Notes: generated by a model from the sequence alone, not told the origin. A DNA stretch of 22,904 bases from CAYNYI01 sp964401455 (GCA_964401455.1 CAYNYI010000046.1:1-22904); one strand, 5' to 3'; shown: positions 7,540-15,485, numbered from the stretch's first letter. Translations and numbers: made by a program.

Positions 7540-8202
7540 ATGAATGAACTAACAACACATCAACAAATCATTTATCTGCTGATAGGGCTTCTCGGCATAC
7601 TGCAGCTTTTAAGTTTCGCGCTTATCTTCGGCATTCGAAATAAAATCAAGGAAGGGGCAGTTCATAAATCAGATGATAGTCTGAACGGCTCTCTTAAGAA
7701 GATCAACAACAAACTTAAAAACGCCGATGCCGAACAGGAGAAAAGCCGCAACAAGAAATACTTCCGGGACGACAATGACCGCGGAGGCAAAAACGCAGGC
7801 TCAAACCGCCGTAGAAGTAAACGCAGCAGCGGAGGTTCAAACAGAAGAAGCGGGCAAAATAACCGTAACGAACGAGGCAGCCGTAACGATGGTAACGATG
7901 GTAACGATGGTAACGACAGAAACAACCGGAATAACCGCAATGATAAAAACAACCGCGGCAGCAATAATTCCGCCGACAAATCTGCCGATAAAAACGAATC
8001 CGTAAATAACCGGCCCGAGCCCCGAAAAGATATTGCGCCCAAGGTAACGGAACCTTCTTCGAATACCCCCGATAAGAAAATAGAAAAGAATGAAAATATC
8101 ATTTCACACGGAAGACGAACAGTCGTAAAAAGACGGATAATTAACGAGGATGAAAAGCCTCTTAAAGTTGCTTCCATAAGCAAAAGCCAAAACGAAGAAT
8201 AA
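7540..8202 (+). CDS. Membrane-anchored Arg/Asn/Asp/Gly-rich disordered protein, unknown function
   Basis: 220 residues. A membrane segment at about 10-31 (IIYLLIGLLGILQLLSFALI) is followed by a hydrophilic region of about 185 residues. Residues 60-150 are dominated by R, N, D, G, S and K, with tandem NDG units (residues ~115-126) and runs such as RNNRNNRND. The C-terminal part is less biased and ends with HGRRTVVKRRIINEDE, which may be a binding motif. The start is set by AGAGGAAAG, 6-12 nt upstream. The composition suggests intrinsic disorder and perhaps nucleic-acid or polyanion binding at the inner membrane; this is inference. The antisense frame is an artefact of repeated RNRR codons. A strong terminator closes the operon at 8258-8284. 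Confidence 0.7.
   Translation: MNELTTHQQIIYLLIGLLGILQLLSFALIFGIRNKIKEGAVHKSDDSLNGSLKKINNKLKNADAEQEKSRNKKYFRDDNDRGGKNAGSNRRRSKRSSGGSNRRSGQNNRNERGSRNDGNDGNDGNDRNNRNNRNDKNNRGSNNSADKSADKNESVNNRPEPRKDIAPKVTEPSSNTPDKKIEKNENIISHGRRTVVKRRIINEDEKPLKVASISKSQNEE
7882..7917 (+). repeat. Short tandem repeat of 9 bases (about four copies)
   Basis: Copies are CGTAACGAT, GGTAACGAT, GGTAACGAT and GGTAACGAC, encoding repeated N-D-(G/R). The copies are nearly identical at the DNA level, unlike the rest of the low-complexity region, so copy number could vary by slippage without breaking the frame. Confidence 0.85.
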
Positions 8203-8257
8203 ACTTATTCAAAAATTAAGAACAGAAATTAATTACCTGAAAAGGCAAAAGACATAG

Positions 8258-8284
8258 ACCGGCTCTTTAAAGGGCCGGTTTTTT
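8258..8284 (+). terminator. Intrinsic terminator after the Arg/Asn-rich protein gene
   Basis: An 11-pair stem ACCGGCTCTTT/AAAGGGCCGGT (one T-G pair) is followed by six T. In a real hairpin the four central bases would form the loop. Confidence 0.9.
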
Positions 8285-8286
8285 AT

Positions 8287-8316
8287 TTGTAAGCATAACG
8301 CCTAATTATTTATATT
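8287..8316 (+). promoter_or_regulatory. Promoter of mlaE and the response-regulator gene
   Basis: TTGTAA (8287-8292), an 18-base spacer and TATATT (8311-8316). The leader would be about 28 nt and includes AAGG 6 bases before the ATG, so this transcript uses a ribosome site. Confidence 0.6.
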
Positions 8317-8350
8317 AGTAATCGTTTTTAAACCCTCTTTAAGGTTAAAG

Positions 8351-9148
8351 ATGAAAAATGAAATACTGAGCCTTCCTGTATTTGACTTCCCGGAAAAAAT
8401 CGGCCGATCAGTGAGACTGACGCTTCAGGAGGCCGGACGGTTTATGCTTTTCATAATACATACTGTTTCAAAAATACCCAAGATATTCCGTAATTTCCAT
8501 ATTACAGTGGAGCAAATGCAGATAATCGGGATAACCTCTCTCCCGCTTGTTATAATTACATCCTTTTTTACCGGGATAGTTACTGCGTGGCTGCCTAAAT
8601 TTCTTTTTTCTGATATAATTCCCGCGACATACCTGGGCACAGCAGTAGGAAAAGCTGTCATGATTGAGCTCGGCCCGGTACTGACTTCGCTTGTTGTCGC
8701 GGGCCGCATTGGTGCGGCAATGGCATCGCAACTCGGCACAATGAATGTAACAGAGCAAATAGACGCAATGCAGTGCCTTTCACTTGATCCTTTTGAGTTT
8801 CTATATTCACCCCGGTTCTTCGCGAGCGTAATGATGCTTCCCATAATCACAATAATTTCCGGACTTACCGGAATAATAGGAGCGCTTCTAATCTCCGTCA
8901 CTGTATTCAAACTAGACTCTAATGTATTTTTAAGCGGTGTTAAACTCCTTTTTGAAATTAAAGATGTTGTTATAATGATTCTGAAAGCCTTTATTTTCGG
9001 AGGTATAATTTCTCTTTCAGGCTGTTTTTACGGTTATATCACAGTGGGCGGAGCGGAAGGAGTAGGGAAATCGACGAAAGCTTCTGTTGTTTCCGCTTCT
9101 GTCTGGATTTTAATACTTGATTTCATAGTTGTCTCACTTTTCCTTTAA
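8351..9148 (+). CDS. mlaE: MlaE/YrbE-family lipid ABC transporter permease
   Basis: 265 residues, the usual length for MlaE. An N-terminal amphipathic part is followed by about five membrane segments. Family hallmarks are ELGPVLTSLVVAGRIGAAM (the conserved EL-P-L--L--AGR-G motif), then LGTMNVTEQIDAMQCL and DPFEFLYSPRF. In Mla systems this inner-membrane permease works with an MlaF ATPase and an MCE protein (MlaD) to move phospholipid between the two membranes. Neither partner follows; the next gene encodes a receiver protein 18 bases later. Partners must therefore be elsewhere in the genome. The start is supported by AAGG 6 bases upstream. Confidence 0.92.
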   Translation: MKNEILSLPVFDFPEKIGRSVRLTLQEAGRFMLFIIHTVSKIPKIFRNFHITVEQMQIIGITSLPLVIITSFFTGIVTAWLPKFLFSDIIPATYLGTAVGKAVMIELGPVLTSLVVAGRIGAAMASQLGTMNVTEQIDAMQCLSLDPFEFLYSPRFFASVMMLPIITIISGLTGIIGALLISVTVFKLDSNVFLSGVKLLFEIKDVVIMILKAFIFGGIISLSGCFYGYITVGGAEGVGKSTKASVVSASVWILILDFIVVSLFL

Positions 9149-9166
9149 GCTTGAGGATTCGACAAT

Positions 9167-9544
9167 ATGGGCGATGAAAAAAAAATACTTCTCGTTGATG
9201 ACGAGTCGGGAATACGTAAAATACTGAGAATTTTTCTTGAACTTGAGGGTTTTACTGTTTTCGAGGCATCTAATGCCGCGGAAACATATAAGATAATGGA
9301 GAAAGAATCTCCTGCCGCGGTCATTCTGGACGTAATCCTGTTTGGAACAACGGGATTCGAAATATGCGAAAAAATAAAATCCGGAAAAAAGGGCAAAGAA
9401 GTCACCGTTATAATGTTTACAGCTCTAAATCAGGAACATGACATAGAAGAAGGCAAACGGGTAAAAGCGGATGTTTATCTTACCAAACCCCTTAATCCGA
9501 AAGAAGTCGTAGAAACAGTCAAAAAAGTTCTGGAATCAAAGTAA
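9167..9544 (+). CDS. Single-domain response regulator (receiver only)
   Basis: 125 residues, one CheY-like receiver and no output domain. The acidic pair is D11-D12 (LLVDDES), the phosphoacceptor D55 (AVILDVILFG), the switch threonine T85 (MFTAL) and the lysine K107 (LTKPL). All catalytic positions are present, so phosphorylation is expected. It starts 18 bases after mlaE, with GAGG upstream, and is probably cotranscribed with it. Its kinase and target are unknown; receiver-only proteins usually act by protein binding or as phosphorelay intermediates. Confidence 0.9.
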   Translation: MGDEKKILLVDDESGIRKILRIFLELEGFTVFEASNAAETYKIMEKESPAAVILDVILFGTTGFEICEKIKSGKKGKEVTVIMFTALNQEHDIEEGKRVKADVYLTKPLNPKEVVETVKKVLESK

Positions 9545-9595
9545 GTAAAATTATTGACTTGAGAAGCCAATCTTTGTTATCTTATCGTTCTTGAA

Positions 9596-9625
9596 TTGAA
9601 GCCCTGACCGGGTATGTTAAATATT
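9596..9625 (+). promoter_or_regulatory. Candidate promoter of secDF
   Basis: TTGAAG (9596-9601), an 18-base spacer and AATATT (9620-9625), fitting the element seen elsewhere in the window. A second option is TTGACT (9554-9559) with TATCTT (9578-9583), also 18 bases apart. The two may act in tandem. Confidence 0.5.
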
Positions 9626-9650
9626 AATCACTCAGGAGAGCAGACGCTAT

Positions 9651-11408
9651 ATGAAAAAAGATCTAAGATGGAAATTCATATTCCTTATAATTACCCTCGC
9701 GGCCTGTTTTTATTTTCTTTATCCCACTATAAAAATTTCAGGTATGACTTTCAGCGAACAGGAAAAATACGAGGAGGAAAACCCTGAAGCCGTTAACAAC
9801 ATAATAAAGCTGGGACTTGACCTTCAGGGCGGAACGAGGCTTGTTATGGAGCTTGATACCGCCGAGATAAGAAGAAGAACACAAAAAGGAGAACTCGATG
9901 GAAAAAATTTCAAGGAAAACGTGTCCAGGGCACTGGACCAGTCTCTTGAAATAATAAGAAACAGAGTTGACCAGTTCGGAGTATCTGAGCCGGTAATCCA
10001 GAAAAACGGTCTGACAAGAATAATAGTGGAACTTCCCGGAGTTCATAACATAGAGCGCGCCAGAGAACTTATAAAATCAACAGCGAGACTTCAATTCAAA
10101 CTTCTTATGGATCCGGAAGACCTTGACTACGCTCTTCGCGCCGTAGACAAAGCAATTCTTAAAGAACTCCACAAAAAACCTTCTTCGGAAGAAAAGTCAG
10201 CAGAAAACGAAAAAGAAACAGCCGCGGAAAAAAGTCCGGAAGACAAAGAAAGTATTAAAGAGCATATAAGGTCTTCAATAAAAGAGGAGATTGTTTCAGA
10301 GACAGACGTTTCGACAGGAGATGAACCCGAGACAATAGACGAGATAAGAAAAGAAAGACCTTTTACCTCTCTCCTGACAAGCACCAGAGATAATAATATA
10401 GCGGTAATGGAAGAAAATATTGAAGAAGTCAAAGAGCTTTTTAAAAATCCTGAAGTACGAAACGCTGTCCCTGCCGGAGGTGCTTTTGTCTGGGACGCAT
10501 ATACACAGGAACTTGAAGACGGCCGCAAATTCAGAAAGCTCTATTATCTTAAAGAGCATACCCAGCTTTCCGGTGAATCAATCGAAGAGGCCCGGGAAAA
10601 CATTGGTCAATCCGGGCTTGAAAGCAACGCAGCCATTATAAATATGAAATTCGACCCAAAGGGTTCCAAGCGCTTTTCCCGCCTTACCGGTGCAAACATA
10701 GGAAAACGCCTCGCAATTGTTCTTGACAGCGCAGTTTATATGGCACCTGTTATTAAAGACCGGATCTCCGGCGGTAGCGCCCAGATAACCGGGCTCGGTT
10801 CAATGGAAGAAGCGCGCGACATAGCGATCATTCTGCGTGCCGGTGCCCTTCCGGTATCTCTAAATATAATACAGGAAAGAACCGTAGGGCCTTCTCTGGG
10901 ACAGGACGCTATAAACCGCGGTATAAGTGCTTCAATATATGCTTTTCTCATAATAATCGCCTTCAAGGTACTTTATTACAGAGGAGCCGGTATAATAGCA
11001 GACACGGCGCTAATGATAAATTTTATTCTTGTAGCCGCTATACTTTCCCGATTCGGATTTACACTTACTCTGCCGGGAATAGCGGGGCTTATCCTGACAA
11101 TCGGTATGGCTGTCGATGCGAATGTAATAATTTTCGAAAGAATAAAAGAAGAACTTGCTCTTGGGAAAACGGTACGTTCAAGCATAGCAACCGGGTACGA
11201 AAAAGCGATAAGAACCATAATTGACGCTAACCTTACCACTCTTTTTACTGCGATGATTCTGCTTCAGTTCGGTACAGGGCCAATAAAGGGTTTTGCCTGG
11301 ACATTGTCCATCGGTATTATTTGCTCGGTATTTACCGCTGTATTTGTCTCAAGGTGGATATTCGAAGCGTTTACACGTAAACCTGAAATCAAGAAGTTAA
11401 GCATATAA
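9651..11408 (+). CDS. secD: Protein translocase subunit SecD
   Basis: 585 residues. One N-terminal membrane segment is followed by the signature LGLDLQGGTRLVMELDT (from residue 54), the periplasmic P1 domain (NRVDQFGVSEPVIQKNGL, ELPGV), SGGSAQITG, and five C-terminal membrane segments. The C-terminal part holds the family motifs VGPSLGQDAINRG and GMAVDANVIIFERIKEEL. With SecF it uses the proton-motive force to complete Sec export. Residues ~174-236 are an unusual Glu/Lys/Ser-rich stretch inside the periplasmic region, absent from E. coli SecD as far as I recall. AGGAG lies 12 bases before the ATG. No yajC gene precedes it. The gap to secF is 27 bases. Confidence 0.96.
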   Translation: MKKDLRWKFIFLIITLAACFYFLYPTIKISGMTFSEQEKYEEENPEAVNNIIKLGLDLQGGTRLVMELDTAEIRRRTQKGELDGKNFKENVSRALDQSLEIIRNRVDQFGVSEPVIQKNGLTRIIVELPGVHNIERARELIKSTARLQFKLLMDPEDLDYALRAVDKAILKELHKKPSSEEKSAENEKETAAEKSPEDKESIKEHIRSSIKEEIVSETDVSTGDEPETIDEIRKERPFTSLLTSTRDNNIAVMEENIEEVKELFKNPEVRNAVPAGGAFVWDAYTQELEDGRKFRKLYYLKEHTQLSGESIEEARENIGQSGLESNAAIINMKFDPKGSKRFSRLTGANIGKRLAIVLDSAVYMAPVIKDRISGGSAQITGLGSMEEARDIAIILRAGALPVSLNIIQERTVGPSLGQDAINRGISASIYAFLIIIAFKVLYYRGAGIIADTALMINFILVAAILSRFGFTLTLPGIAGLILTIGMAVDANVIIFERIKEELALGKTVRSSIATGYEKAIRTIIDANLTTLFTAMILLQFGTGPIKGFAWTLSIGIICSVFTAVFVSRWIFEAFTRKPEIKKLSI

Positions 11409-11435
11409 CACATATTAAATAAGGGTTTGTTTAAA

Positions 11436-12602
11436 ATGAAAATTTCTTCTGGTACAAATATAGACTTTCTCGGAAAGAAAAGCGCCTGTTTCATACTTTC
11501 CTCCCTCCTTATAGTTCTCTCAATCACATCACTTGTATTCAAGGGAGGGCCCAATTACTCAATCGACTTTGAAGGCGGTTATACAATTCAGTTCAAGTTT
11601 TCCACCGCATCAATAGAGATTAATTACCCAAAAGACAAAGACATATCTGAAATTACCGATATAATAAGAAACACTAACCATATCCGCAGCAATGTACCTT
11701 TTTCTCTTATAAAAATAACCGATGTCGAGCAAAAAGGCCCGGGGAATGCAATATTGTTTTTCGATTCCAGAAATGAAACGGAAACTGAAAAAATAATCAA
11801 CGGATTAAAAAAATCTTTTGCATCATCAGAATACGAGATAACAGTTGAAGAAAAAAAAGAGGTTAATGTCCCCTCGGTTTCAAATATAAGAAAAACCGTT
11901 TCCTCTGGCGACCTCCAGAGTCCGGAAGTTAAAACTTTTGACGGGAACGGTATTGTCATAAGCGCGCAATCTTTTTCCGAAAACAGCGATAAAGACCTTA
12001 TGCAAGCCGCCATCGAATATTTAAAAAAGGAATTTCCTCAGTCTCACATCGACGATTCTTCTATAAGCCGTGAGATGGTAGGTCCAAAGATAGGCGGAGA
12101 ACTCAGGTGGAAAGCAATGCAGGCTATTTTCTTTTCACTTGTAGTTATACTCATTTATATTGCAATACGCTTTCCCAGCTGGCATTATGGACTAGGGGCC
12201 ATTACTGCACTTTTCCACGATGTCATTATAACTCTGGGAGTATTTTCCGTGCTTGACATTGAAATTTCTCTTCCAATTGTCGCCGCATTCCTGACAATAG
12301 TCGGATATTCTCTTAATGACACAATTGTTATTTTTGACAGAATAAGGGAAAACCTCGGAATAATAAAAAAGTCAGACAAAAACCAGATATTCAATACAAG
12401 CATAAACCAGTCGTTAAGCCGTACAATTGTTACATCACTGACCACTTTCATAGCGGTACTCATTCTCTTTGTTATGGGGAGCGCGACAATCAAAACCTTC
12501 GCCGGTGCGCTCATAATTGGTGTAATTGCAGGTACCTACAGTTCCATTTATATAGCTTCACCTGTAGTACTTCTTTTAACGGAAAAAAAACAGGCCGCAT
12601 AA
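11436..12602 (+). CDS. secF: Protein translocase subunit SecF
   Basis: 388 residues. A first membrane segment is followed by the SecF signature YSIDFEGGYTIQF, a periplasmic P4-like domain of about 160 residues, MVGPKIGGELRW, and five more membrane segments that include GYSLNDTIVIFDRIRENL. It forms the membrane complex with SecD. The start at ATG 11436 has AAGGG 10 bases upstream. An in-frame TTG at 11427 lies only one base from that site and is rejected. The length is above the ~310-320 of E. coli SecF, owing to a larger periplasmic domain. A hairpin immediately spans the stop codon. Confidence 0.96.
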   Translation: MKISSGTNIDFLGKKSACFILSSLLIVLSITSLVFKGGPNYSIDFEGGYTIQFKFSTASIEINYPKDKDISEITDIIRNTNHIRSNVPFSLIKITDVEQKGPGNAILFFDSRNETETEKIINGLKKSFASSEYEITVEEKKEVNVPSVSNIRKTVSSGDLQSPEVKTFDGNGIVISAQSFSENSDKDLMQAAIEYLKKEFPQSHIDDSSISREMVGPKIGGELRWKAMQAIFFSLVVILIYIAIRFPSWHYGLGAITALFHDVIITLGVFSVLDIEISLPIVAAFLTIVGYSLNDTIVIFDRIRENLGIIKKSDKNQIFNTSINQSLSRTIVTSLTTFIAVLILFVMGSATIKTFAGALIIGVIAGTYSSIYIASPVVLLLTEKKQAA

Positions 12603-12612
12603 ATCCGGCCTG
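12591..12612. repeat. Inverted repeat over the secF stop codon
   Basis: CAGGCCG and CGGCCTG are separated by 8 bases. Read on the minus strand it is followed by eight T (A run at 12583-12590), so it looks like a minus-strand terminator although no minus-strand gene lies upstream. On the plus strand there is no T run; it may instead protect the secDF mRNA 3' end. Confidence 0.5.
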
Positions 12613-12697
12613 AACTCTAAAAACCTCAATGCGCTGAGAAAACTTAATCTCGGAATAATTAATAACATTCCGTCGCTTTCCAATGCATTGAAATATA

Positions 12698-12727
12698 TTG
12701 CAAAAAAAAATCGAAAAAAATGATATT
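12698..12727 (+). promoter_or_regulatory. Promoter of the SpoIIE-like/HATPase gene
   Basis: TTGCAA (12698-12703), an 18-base A-rich spacer and GATATT (12722-12727). The first ATG after it is that of an 11-codon frame at 12740, 12 bases from the -10; the main gene starts at 12772. Confidence 0.55.
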
Positions 12728-12739
12728 AGAGTAAAAATA

Positions 12740-12775
12740 ATGTCTGGCGGAAATCAGCCGGAAAACAAAGAATGA
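12740..12775 (+). other. Possible 11-residue upstream frame overlapping the next start (ATGA)
   Basis: ATG 12740 opens MSGGNQPENKE and ends at TGA 12773-12775, sharing ATGA with the start of the SpoIIE-like gene. The main gene has only a weak GGAAAA before it, so translation could depend on reinitiation from this frame. It may also be chance. Confidence 0.3.
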
Positions 12776-14361
12776 AAAAATCAAGCATCATAATAATAAA
12801 CTCACCAGACAGTCTCCTAAAGCTTATCCAGAACTCGGAAGGCTTCATAAAGTTATTTAATCGGGAGGATAATTCCGGTGAAGAAAACCTCCCGGACGGA
12901 ATTTTCGCATTTGAAGACGGAATCAATGAATGCCGCACTACTTCAGAAGCTTTGGCTGATTTTCCTGAAGTACCCGCTGTTATTTTCAATGCATCTCCTG
13001 AATTTCGGCTTTCAAAAGATTACGGAAACAGAATATACATGGTCCCCGCAGAACCCGGATTGCGATCCGCAACCGGACTTATACGCATAATAACCGACTT
13101 CTCAGAGTCTCTCAAAGAAAAGAAAATATATGAAAGACAGTATCTCGACCTTAACAGCCGTTTTAGGGACTATAACCGGCGGATCAGCAAAGAAATCCAG
13201 CTCATAAGGGAAATCCAGTTCAGCTTGTCCGGAGGTATTATTCCCGGTACCAACAACCTGGATACCTCTTCCATTTATTTACCTGCGGATAGCACCGGCG
13301 GAGAACTTTTTTTTATGGATTCTCCTGATACCGATACCCTCCTTGCAGCGATGCTCAGCGTCTTCGGTAAAGGCGTTCCTTCTGCTATGATCGCCGCTAT
13401 GGCAAGAATCTCGTTTATGAACCATATAAGAATCGGGCTGCCGCTCAATAAAGTTCTCGAATTAATAAATAATGAATTGATATACCAAATACCGGTCGAA
13501 TACAGCATCTCCCTTTTTACTCTGAAGGTAGACATGAAAAAGGGCGCGCTTGAGTATGCCCAGGCCGGCAATGTTTCAGCCTTCATTCACCGTAAAAGCA
13601 CCAGAGAAATAGCCGATCTCCGGGGGAAAAGCCTGGAGCTCTGTCTTACTTCTGACCCTATGATCCATTCCGGAGAATCATCCTTCCTTCCCGGCGACAA
13701 ACTTCTATTGTTCTCCGACGGTCTTAGAGAAAATAAGAATGAGAAACTTGAGAGCTACGGACTGGACAGAGTACTTGATTCTTTCAGACGACACGCTTTC
13801 AGGAGCGCCGGCGATCTGACCGCTCATATGTCGACAGACTACAATACCCATATAAAGAAATCGGCCCCCGAATACGATGTCTCTCTGGCCTGCGTTGAGC
13901 ATACCTCAGAGGACTCTCTCAATATGAAATTCAAAAGGGATCTTGGTTTTGACCCCGATGAAAATGCTTCAATATATACATTAAGAATATATAATGAAAT
14001 TGAGCAGATAATAAATTCTATTATGCGCGAAGCGCTTCTTTCCGGCGTTTCCGAAAAAGCGGTTTACAGAGCCAAAGTCGTTCTCGCGGAAATACTTTCA
14101 AATGCGGTTGAACACGGTAATAAGGAAGATATGTCTAAAAGAGCTCTGGCAGGATATCTGCTTAAAAAGGGTAAATTCATTTTCGCCTGTATGGACGAAG
14201 GCGAAGGGTTTGACTATAATAATTTACCAGATCCAACACAGGAAGAGAATATCGCACGCATAGGAAAAAGAGGGCTCTACATTATAAAAAATTATTGTGA
14301 CGAGGTGCAATTCAACGAAAATGGAAACCTTATAAGGGTATCACTCCCTACTGATGAATAA
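12772..14361 (+). CDS. SpoIIE/PP2C-like domain with degenerate metal site, fused to an RsbW-type HATPase domain
   Basis: 529 residues in three parts. Residues 1-115 alternate strands and helices like a receiver (SIIIINSPDS, AVIFNAS, MVPAEP) but lack the acidic pocket, so it is a pseudo-receiver at best. A short coiled linker (~115-150) leads to a SpoIIE-like PP2C domain (~155-385). There GGD is GGE (E178) and the DVSGKG metal motif reads SVFGKG (S196); D316 and D369 in the later motifs are kept. Residues ~400-529 are a HATPase domain like anti-sigma kinases: EILSNAVEHGN (440-450), MDEGEGFD, then GKRGLYIIKNY. Such fusions belong to partner-switching control of sigma factors or anti-sigma antagonists. 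Two lost metal ligands make phosphatase activity doubtful. It ends base to base with the convergent GH3 gene. Confidence 0.85.
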   Translation: MKKSSIIIINSPDSLLKLIQNSEGFIKLFNREDNSGEENLPDGIFAFEDGINECRTTSEALADFPEVPAVIFNASPEFRLSKDYGNRIYMVPAEPGLRSATGLIRIITDFSESLKEKKIYERQYLDLNSRFRDYNRRISKEIQLIREIQFSLSGGIIPGTNNLDTSSIYLPADSTGGELFFMDSPDTDTLLAAMLSVFGKGVPSAMIAAMARISFMNHIRIGLPLNKVLELINNELIYQIPVEYSISLFTLKVDMKKGALEYAQAGNVSAFIHRKSTREIADLRGKSLELCLTSDPMIHSGESSFLPGDKLLLFSDGLRENKNEKLESYGLDRVLDSFRRHAFRSAGDLTAHMSTDYNTHIKKSAPEYDVSLACVEHTSEDSLNMKFKRDLGFDPDENASIYTLRIYNEIEQIINSIMREALLSGVSEKAVYRAKVVLAEILSNAVEHGNKEDMSKRALAGYLLKKGKFIFACMDEGEGFDYNNLPDPTQEENIARIGKRGLYIIKNYCDEVQFNENGNLIRVSLPTDE

Positions 14362-15465
14362 TCAGTCTTTCCCGTAAAGAAACCTTTTTTTAAAATTAAA
14401 TATTCTCCCTACGCTCCTGTCAACCTTAGCGCGAATCTCAGGATCTTCTTTCATCATAGTTGTGATTTTTTCTACCATAATGTCTATTTTATCTGAATAA
14501 GTTACAAGAAGCATGTCATTACCCGCCCTGACAGCCAGTTCCACAATTTTCTCAAAATCGGAATCAGTGATATTTTTGTGGTTTCCCGCCGATTTATCAG
14601 CCACATAATGCCTGATCGACGCCGCCCAGAGATCATCAGTAATAATAACCATGGAATCACCGCACATATCTCTTGCCATTCCGGTAATATTGGGTGAGAG
14701 TACCGCCGGAAGACTGTCAATCGATGAATATATTATATTGTTCATCATCAGCGCGTCACATTTGGAGGAAATATTCTCAAAAAGAGAAGCAGTATTCCTG
14801 ATCTGAAGAATTCCGGCATCCGAAAACTCCGGAGTTTTATCTGAATTTCCTGCCACGTCATATCCGGGAAAATGTTTCACGACAGCGGCTCCCCCTCCTT
14901 TTTCAACTCCCTCTATAAATGCACCCGCTTTTTTTAAAATCAAATCTCCGTCATTTCCGAAAGAACGCCCCAGCCGGGCCATAAACGTTTTCCTGCCTTT
15001 ATAATCTCTGGAAGGATCCAGACACGGCGCAAAATTAGTGTTTATACCTAGACCTCTAAGATAGCGTGTAGCTCTAAAGGCAGTTTTTGTGACTGCCTGA
15101 TCATCCATATTTGCCATTTCGGAAGCTGAAGGCAAATTTTGAAAGCCTTTTATTTTTTTAAGCCGGTTAATCTTTCCTCCCTCCTGGTCAATAGCAACCA
15201 TAAGGGGTACACCATCGTTATTTGAACATTCTGAAATTTCCCGACGCAGTTCACCGGGTTTCACCATATGGGGCTGCATTATAAGTACGCCGCCCGGTTT
15301 GTTCTCCCGGACAAATTCCGGTTCTGTATAGTAAACGATGATCATTTCCGAAGCTTTTCTGGAGTCTGTCATTTTATCAATATCCGGAAAAACGCCGGAA
15401 ATACCGGCATTGGTAAAAGCCGGCATGAAAAGTAAAAGGAAAATAATCTGAAAATTTTTCTTCAT
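14362..15465 (-). CDS. GH3-family (NagZ-like) protein with altered acid-base loop
   Basis: 367 residues, the size of a single-domain GH3 N-acetylhexosaminidase. A signal peptide (MKKNFQIIFLLLFMPAFTNA) directs it to the periplasm, unlike cytosolic E. coli NagZ. Family motifs are GGVLIMQP, VAIDQEGGKINRL, INTNFAPCLD, RLGRSFG and KHFPG (197-201). The nucleophile is probably D277 in ITDDLWA. In NagZ the loop after KHFPG carries a D-S-H that supplies the acid-base pair; here it reads YDVAGNSDKTP, so both Asp and His are absent at the aligned places. It could be inactive, act as a binding protein, or use another residue. AAAGGA lies before the start. The gene upstream in the operon encodes a binding protein 20 bases away. 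Confidence 0.85.
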   Translation of the reverse strand: MKKNFQIIFLLLFMPAFTNAGISGVFPDIDKMTDSRKASEMIIVYYTEPEFVRENKPGGVLIMQPHMVKPGELRREISECSNNDGVPLMVAIDQEGGKINRLKKIKGFQNLPSASEMANMDDQAVTKTAFRATRYLRGLGINTNFAPCLDPSRDYKGRKTFMARLGRSFGNDGDLILKKAGAFIEGVEKGGGAAVVKHFPGYDVAGNSDKTPEFSDAGILQIRNTASLFENISSKCDALMMNNIIYSSIDSLPAVLSPNITGMARDMCGDSMVIITDDLWAASIRHYVADKSAGNHKNITDSDFEKIVELAVRAGNDMLLVTYSDKIDIMVEKITTMMKEDPEIRAKVDRSVGRIFNFKKRFLYGKD

Positions 15466-15485
15466 TGCAATCCTTTGGACTAATT

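Noticed and set aside
7727..8005. Thr/Ala-rich plus-strand frame inside the Arg/Asn-rich gene
   Set aside because: Frame-shifted reading of the same repeats; no start signal.
7662..8183. Antisense 173-residue frame with Leu/Arg/Ser repeats
   Set aside because: It mirrors the low-complexity R/N/D/G region on the other strand and has no ribosome site or recognisable domain.
12651..12672. Inverted repeat CGGAAT/ATTCCG after secF
   Set aside because: Six-base arms, no T run and no repeat elsewhere; probably chance in AT-rich spacer.
14362..14395. Terminator for the SpoIIE-like gene
   Set aside because: Only a five-pair stem (TCTTT/AAAGA) before seven T inside the convergent gene; too weak to call.
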